From assembly GCF_007483685.1 (NCBI RefSeq), contig NZ_VMKN01000001.1, forward strand, positions 1,724,393-1,788,392: a stretch of 64,000 nucleotides of DNA, given 5' to 3'. A model generated the notes under the pieces. It had not been told where the DNA came from and made no database searches. It saw only the letters and a list, made by a program, of their open reading frames with translations. Position numbers and translations under genes: made by a program. This DNA is from Litoribacter populi (GTDB lineage Bacteria > Bacteroidota > Bacteroidia > Cytophagales > Cyclobacteriaceae). Below, one piece after another: positions 63,506 to 64,000 of this stretch (within the stretch, counting starts at the first letter, position 1; every line of letters begins with the position of its first letter).

Positions 63506-63540
63506 AACAGTGGCCAATCCTTGATGGATTGGCCACTGTT
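63506..63540 (+). terminator. Intrinsic terminator after the M28 peptidase gene
   Basis: Perfect 15-bp arms (63506-63520 and 63526-63540) with a five-base loop, followed by TTTT. One of the strongest in the window. Confidence 0.95.
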
Positions 63541-63868
63541 TTTTATTCACTTCTTAGTTTATATTAACACTACCAAAGCCCTAGGTAATACTTGGGTATT
63601 AATTTAATATTAACCAGTCTTAGACCAGTATTAAACCAGTGTTAGACCAGTGTAGAAACAGTATATGATTGGTTAATTATAGGTTAATAATATACTGATT
63701 ATCTATATAATCATGTATTATTGTTCTTTATAATATAGGTTTTACGTTCTTTTTATATGGTATTGTGTTGCGTTGGTTAAGGAGTGAGACTATTAAAAGT
63801 ATAACAGCAATAATTGATAGTTCAATTGGTGCTTTTTTTGCTATCAAGTCCTAAAAGCATATTTTTTA
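63541..63868 (+). other. Gene-free AT-rich region upstream of the MscS-like gene
   Basis: No coding region. It holds the 11-bp direct repeats at 63608-63662 and then a very AT-rich stretch. The promoter of the next gene must be here, but I cannot place it. Confidence 0.4.
63608..63662 (+). repeat. Five 11-bp direct repeats (consensus near ATTAGACCAGT)
   Basis: CCAGT ends at 63618, 63629, 63640 and 63651, with a variant ACAGT at 63662, so the period is exactly 11. Units read TATTAACCAGT, CTTAGACCAGT, ATTAAACCAGT, GTTAGACCAGT and GTAGAAACAGT. The spacing puts each copy on the same face of the helix, as in multi-subunit regulator sites. Confidence 0.85.
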
Positions 63869-64000
63869 ATGGAAACCTTCCTGTCTGATATACGCGAACA
63901 ATTTGCAGAATACTACGACTCTATCGTCGCCCTCACCCCTCGGTTGCTCATTGCATTGGTAATGCTGGTGGTTTTTTGGTATTTAAGTTTTTATGTAAAA
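63869..64000 (+). CDS. Start of a probable MscS-family mechanosensitive channel (cut by window edge)
   Basis: The ATG at 63869 opens a frame to the window end (44 codons). It has a charged, amphipathic start (METFLSDIREQFAEYYDSIV) and then a strongly hydrophobic helix (LLIALVMLVVFWYLSFYV). This is the usual beginning of small MscS channels, but only 44 residues can be seen, so other membrane proteins are possible. Confidence 0.5.
   Translation, partial: METFLSDIREQFAEYYDSIVALTPRLLIALVMLVVFWYLSFYVK

Noticed and set aside
63608-63662. CRISPR array
   Set aside because: Units are 11 bases with no unique spacers; they are tandem repeats, not repeat-spacer units.

Overview
The window looks like a chromosomal segment of a Bacteroidota bacterium, most likely a Cytophagales member of the Cyclobacteriaceae/Algoriphagus kind. 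The evidence is the AT-rich intergenic DNA, an UpxY/NusG-type antiterminator, many short signal peptides and lipoprotein signals of the Bacteroidota type, proteins typical of that phylum (a TolB-propeller/amidohydrolase fusion, DUF4328, DUF892), and a promoter with the Bacteroidota TTTG / TAnnTTTG pattern upstream of lpxH. No IS element, phage, CRISPR array or rRNA was seen. One tRNA is present: tRNA-Leu(GAG).

Layout. 1-13 kb is surface polysaccharide: a partial M1 peptidase, UDP-glucuronate 4-epimerase and dTDP-glucose dehydratase, a frameshifted universal stress protein, an aminotransferase/sugar-transferase pair, an UpxY antiterminator, a DUF892 protein, and a four-gene glycosyltransferase operon whose first gene is broken, followed by an MFS transporter. 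13-25 kb is mainly housekeeping or unknown: a thioredoxin-like protein, DoxX, topoisomerase III, several exported proteins of unknown role, a large exported amidohydrolase, a glycerophosphodiesterase and RmuC. 25.7-46.6 kb is an accessory stress block: large-subunit catalase, a GH13 trehalose-synthase-like enzyme, OtsA-OtsB fusion, three DUF421 membrane proteins, a DUF892 protein, a FAD/Rieske oxidoreductase, a CinA-like protein, an amino-acid permease, carbonic anhydrase plus bestrophin, and three decayed genes (histidine kinase, LLM oxidoreductase, SDR). 46.8-64 kb is mixed: a BNR-type lipoprotein, a GreA/GreB factor, MGMT, LpxH, paired secreted beta-sandwich proteins, FKBP, an NtrC/NtrB-type two-component pair, a GH63-like glucosidase, RNase HII, tRNA-Leu, a hydrolase, an M28 peptidase and the start of a probable MscS channel.

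How the genes fit together. The stress block joins trehalose metabolism (OtsAB, GH13), peroxide removal (catalase), membrane proteins of the DUF421 type and CO2/bicarbonate handling. I infer a desiccation/osmotic/oxidative-stress island that is partly decaying. Five genes in the window are broken. The lesions include substitutions to stop codons and one internal deletion of about 250 bp, which single-base read errors do not easily explain; three others are single-base indels, which could be errors. No clearly new multi-gene system could be proven. The best leads are the stress island itself, the carbonic anhydrase-bestrophin pair, the exported methyltransferase, the five-copy 11-bp repeat before the MscS-like gene, the hairpin at a GTG start near 16.95 kb, and an orphan terminator near 7.3 kb that may mark a small RNA.
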